Shown piece by piece: positions 7,185 to 9,443 of a stretch of DNA of 9,443 bases. Position 1 is the stretch's first letter; each line of letters opens with the position of its first letter. The notes beneath the pieces are model-generated. The model was not told the DNA's origin and searched no databases. It worked only from the letters and a program-made list of their open reading frames with translations. The DNA is from Pseudomonadota bacterium (lineage in GTDB: Bacteria; Pseudomonadota; Gammaproteobacteria; Burkholderiales; Thiobacillaceae), in contig JAJZRT010000099.1 of NCBI GenBank assembly GCA_021802595.1, positions 1 through 9,443 of the forward strand. The letters run 5' to 3'. Both the position numbers and the translations under genes were made by a program.

Positions 7185-7190
7185 TGTGTC

Positions 7191-7856
7191 ATGCAGCAAC
7201 AACTCGATGTGTTCGTCGCGTCCCTGACGTCCTTCTGGACGCAGCTGGCTGCGTATGTCCCGCAGTTGCTGGCGGCGCTGCTGCTGCTGTTCATCGGCTG
7301 GCTGCTCGCCAATCTCGTGCGCACCGGTGTCACCAAGCTGCTCGACGTGCTGCATTTCGACAGCCTGGCCGAGAAGACCGGCATCGAAGCCTTCCTCAAG
7401 CACGGCAATCTCGACATCACCCTGTCGCGCCTGCTGGCCAAGCTGGCGTACTGGGTCGTCATCCTGATCGTCGTCGTCACCGTCGCCAACAGCCTCGGCC
7501 TGCACATGGTGGCCGACCTGTTCAACAAGATCGTGCTCTACATCCCCAACATCATCGTCGCCATCCTGGTGCTGGTGTTCGGCGTGCTGGTGGCGCGCTT
7601 CATCAACCGCATGGTGTTCGCCTACCTCAACAACGTCGGCGTACAGGGCGCGCTGACGATCAGCACGCTGTCGGAATACGCGGTGATCATCTTCGTGGTG
7701 TTCGTGGCGCTCGAACAGCTGGCGATCGGCACCGAGCTCCTCACCGCCGCCTTCCAGATCGGCTTCGGCGCCATCGGCCTGGCGTTCGCGCTGGCGTTCG
7801 GTCTCGGCGGCCGCGAGTGGGCGGCCGGCGTCATCAAGAAACTGACGGAGAAGTAA
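7191..7856 (+). CDS. Small MscS-related TM-helix membrane protein
   Basis: A 221-aa integral membrane protein with about five hydrophobic segments (approximately 21-43, 86-108, 114-137, 161-178 and 186-208). The final helix, with GFGAIGLAFALAFGLGGREW followed by AAGV, resembles the Gly/Ala-rich pore helix TM3 of the mechanosensitive channel MscS. The protein stops some ten residues later, so the MscS beta domain and C-terminal vestibule are absent. This matches the conserved TM-helix family often annotated as mechanosensitive ion channel family protein (CmpX-like). Channel activity is not established from sequence; a role in osmotic or envelope homeostasis is inferred. The gene has its own promoter, diverges from the hydrogenase operon and ends before a strong hairpin. 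No signal peptide beyond the first membrane segment is seen. Confidence 0.82.
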   Translation: MQQQLDVFVASLTSFWTQLAAYVPQLLAALLLLFIGWLLANLVRTGVTKLLDVLHFDSLAEKTGIEAFLKHGNLDITLSRLLAKLAYWVVILIVVVTVANSLGLHMVADLFNKIVLYIPNIIVAILVLVFGVLVARFINRMVFAYLNNVGVQGALTISTLSEYAVIIFVVFVALEQLAIGTELLTAAFQIGFGAIGLAFALAFGLGGREWAAGVIKKLTEK

Positions 7857-7863
7857 GACAGAT

Positions 7864-7886
7864 CCGGACGGGGGATCCCCGTCCGG
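7864..7886. terminator. Perfect 10-bp hairpin between convergent genes
   Basis: CCGGACGGGG (7864-7873) pairs exactly with CCCCGTCCGG (7877-7886) around a GAT loop. It lies 8 nt after the TM-helix gene stop and 17 bp beyond the rluB stop on the other strand, filling the short convergent gap. No T-tract follows on either strand, so it is a bidirectional terminator-like stem rather than a textbook intrinsic terminator. Confidence 0.7.
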
Positions 7887-7902
7887 CCAGACGGAAATAC
7901 GG

Positions 7903-8796
7903 CTAGCGGATGCGCGGCTTGCGGGTGTGCTTGTCCGGCACCCCGCGCGTCTGGCGACGCGGGCTCGGTGTCATCCCGGCCCATTCCATCACGCGCGCGA
8001 CCAGGTCGTCGTCGAGTTCCGTCTTCTGCCCGCGCTTGAGCTGCGGCGGCAGCGCGATCGGGCCGAAACGAATCCGGGTGAGCCGCGACACGGTGAAGCC
8101 CAGGTGCTCGAAGATGCGGCGCACTTCGCGCTTGCGGCCTTCCTTGATGACGACACGATACCAGCGGTTGGCCCCTTCGCCGCCTGCGCGGAAACAGCTC
8201 TGCAGCTGCGCCGGGCCATCGTCCAGCTCGACGCCGTCGAGCAGCTGCTGGATCTGCTCGTCGGTCAGTTCGCCGAGGATGCGCACGGCATACTCGCGCT
8301 CGACCTCGAAGCGAGGGTGCATCAGCTTGTTGGCCAGTTCGCCCGAGGTGGTGAAGATCATCAGGCCGTCGGTGTTGTAGTCGAGACGGCCGATCGAGAT
8401 CCACTTCGCGCCGCGCAGCTTGGGCAGCGCGTCGAACACGGTGGCGCGTCCCTTGGGATCGTCGCGGCTGACGATCTCGCCCTCCGACTTGTGGTAGATC
8501 AGGATGCGGGTGCGCCGCGTGTCCTCGAAACGCAGGTAGACGCGGCGGCCGCTGACCTTGACGATGTCGCGCGGGCCGACCTTGCTGCCGAGCGTGGCGG
8601 TCTCGCCGTTGACCTGCACCCGGCCTTCGGCGATCCATTCCTCCATCTCGCGGCGCGAGCCGAGGCCGGCCGTCGCCAGCGCCTTCTGCAGGCGCTCGCT
8701 GGGTGCTTCGGGGGCGAGCGCCTGTTGCAGGCGGCTCGCAGCACGCCCCATGGGGGCAGCGGGCGAACGGCGGATGGGCGATGCGGGACGGGCCAT
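7903..8796 (-). CDS. rluB: 23S rRNA pseudouridine-2605 synthase RluB
   Basis: Isomerises a specific uridine of 23S rRNA to pseudouridine during large-subunit assembly. The 297-aa protein has an S4 RNA-binding domain about 33-80 (ERLQKALATAGLGSRREMEE) and the RsuA/RluB/E/F-type synthase domain with catalytic motif GRLDYNTDGL, Asp139 being the catalytic residue. Further family motifs include EREYAVRILGELT and GRKREVRRIFEHLGF. The C-terminus is basic (ending HTRKPRIR), as is common in RluB. The first ~32 residues are a Pro/Ala/Arg-rich extension. The ATG is two nt after the scpB stop, so translation is probably coupled. RluE/RluF are alternatives, but the scpB neighbourhood is the classic RluB context. 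Confidence 0.93.
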   Translation of the reverse strand: MARPASPIRRSPAAPMGRAASRLQQALAPEAPSERLQKALATAGLGSRREMEEWIAEGRVQVNGETATLGSKVGPRDIVKVSGRRVYLRFEDTRRTRILIYHKSEGEIVSRDDPKGRATVFDALPKLRGAKWISIGRLDYNTDGLMIFTTSGELANKLMHPRFEVEREYAVRILGELTDEQIQQLLDGVELDDGPAQLQSCFRAGGEGANRWYRVVIKEGRKREVRRIFEHLGFTVSRLTRIRFGPIALPPQLKRGQKTELDDDLVARVMEWAGMTPSPRRQTRGVPDKHTRKPRIR

Positions 8797-8798
8797 GT

Positions 8799-9443
8799 TC
8801 AGGATATCTCGGTGACGGAAGCGACGCGGGCGGTCTCGATGACCGCGCCGAACGTCTGCGGGGCGCCATTGTCCGCCATTTCCTCGCGCAATTCAGGAAT
8901 CAGTGCCGTTTCGTCCGGGGTGACGAGATTGCCGAGCTCTTCAAGCGGCGGCAGCTCGGACAGGCTGCGCAGCCCGAGGTCGCTGAGAAAATGCGTGGTG
9001 GTACCGAACAGCGCCGGGCGCCCGGGCACGTCGCGGTGGCCGATCGCCTCGATCCAGCCGCGCTCCTCCAGCGTCTTGACGATGTTCGGATTGACCGACA
9101 CGCCGCGGATGTCCTCGATGTCGCCGCGCGTCACCGGCTGGCGGTAGGCGATGATCGCGAGCGTCTCCAGCACCGCGCGCGAATAGCGCGGCGGTTTCTC
9201 GTCCTTCAGCCGCGACAGCCAGGGCTGCATCTCGGCGCGCGTCTGGAAGCGCCAGCCGTCCGCCACCTGGATCAGCTCGACGCCGCGGCCGTGCCATGCG
9301 CCGCGCAATTCCTCCAGGGTCTGTCGCAGCACGTCGTTCGACGGCGCCGGTTCGAACATGCGCTTGAGATCGGCCAGCGTCAGCGGCTCGATCGCCGCCA
9401 GCAGCGCCGCCTCCAGCACGATCTTCAGATCTTCGGGATTGTC
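8799..9443 (-). CDS. scpB: Chromosome segregation and condensation protein ScpB (5' partial)
   Basis: Winged-helix kleisin-associated subunit of the SMC-ScpA-ScpB condensin, which compacts and segregates the chromosome. Visible ScpB features are the N-terminal [20 protein letters not shown], the central [20 protein letters not shown] and the motif [18 protein letters not shown]. The frame is open to the window edge: eight codons (DNPEDLKI) precede the GTG at 9419 and fit a typical ScpB N-terminus, so that GTG is probably an internal valine and the true start lies outside. The tail after the second winged helix is acidic and variable. The gene is followed after two nt by rluB, the usual scpA-scpB-rluB order. 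Confidence 0.93.
   Translation of the reverse strand, partial: DNPEDLKIVLEAALLAAIEPLTLADLKRMFEPAPSNDVLRQTLEELRGAWHGRGVELIQVADGWRFQTRAEMQPWLSRLKDEKPPRYSRAVLETLAIIAYRQPVTRGDIEDIRGVSVNPNIVKTLEERGWIEAIGHRDVPGRPALFGTTTHFLSDLGLRSLSELPPLEELGNLVTPDETALIPELREEMADNGAPQTFGAVIETARVASVTEIS

Larger units (their letters stand above)
7037..7190. promoter_or_regulatory. Divergent intergenic region between hydB and the TM-helix protein gene
   Basis: These 154 bp must hold the promoter of the hydrogenase operon (minus) and that of the plus-strand membrane protein gene. The hydB side contains one AT-rich patch (7057-7080) with TTTT and AAAA arms 14 bp apart. On the minus strand the best -10-like hexamer there is TACACT, but no convincing -35 stands upstream, and I found no -24/-12 sigma-54 pair. 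The hydrogenase promoter therefore probably needs an activator. The plus side has a clear TATAAT, listed separately. Confidence 0.55.

Noticed and set aside
6032..7906. 624-codon plus-strand open frame covering hydB antisense and the TM-helix gene in another frame
   Set aside because: It spans the intergenic region and shadows two well-supported genes; the sequence is low-complexity Arg/Ala/Gly with no family features.

Overview
The window is GC-rich, gene-dense bacterial DNA. Gene order and protein character suggest a betaproteobacterium, possibly a chemolithotroph related to Thiobacillus, Hydrogenophilales or Rhodocyclales. That placement is inferred from the scpB-rluB pair, a group 3b [NiFe] hydrogenase and the codon style; no taxonomic marker is present. 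There are no tRNA or rRNA genes, insertion sequences or CRISPR arrays.

Layout from left to right. (1) The last codons of an unidentified plus-strand gene end at 68. (2) A large minus-strand gene (69-2327) encodes a membrane-bound cyclic-di-GMP enzyme: signal peptide, periplasmic solute-binding sensor domain, one transmembrane helix, then GGDEF and EAL domains with the known catalytic motifs intact. (3) A tightly packed five-gene minus-strand operon (7036 down to 2509) encodes a complete cytoplasmic NAD(P)-linked group 3b hydrogenase (sulfhydrogenase type): beta Fe-S subunit, gamma flavin/NAD(P) subunit, delta small subunit, alpha NiFe large subunit, and the maturation protease that trims the large subunit. 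All four junctions overlap by 1 to 8 nt, which points to translational coupling and stoichiometric synthesis. (4) A 154-bp divergent intergenic region separates hydB from a small plus-strand membrane protein of the MscS-related TM-helix family (7191-7856). (5) A perfect 10-bp hairpin lies between that gene and the convergent housekeeping pair scpB-rluB on the minus strand. scpB runs off the right edge.

How the parts fit together. Electrons would flow between H2 at the NiFe site (alpha), the delta Fe-S chain, the beta Fe-S clusters, and the gamma FAD that exchanges hydride with NAD(P)H. The protease activates alpha by removing a nine-residue tail. The hyp genes for metallocentre assembly are not in the window and must be elsewhere. 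The cyclic-di-GMP enzyme is co-oriented 181 bp downstream of the protease, so it could be read through from the hydrogenase promoter or use its own candidate promoter. A functional link between the two is only a hypothesis.

No wholly new system is evident. The most interesting points are the hydrogenase operon beside a solute-sensing dual GGDEF/EAL protein, a hairpin built into the 3' end of that protein's coding sequence, a 9-bp tandem repeat encoding its signal-peptide core, and a pore-helix protein lacking the MscS beta domain.
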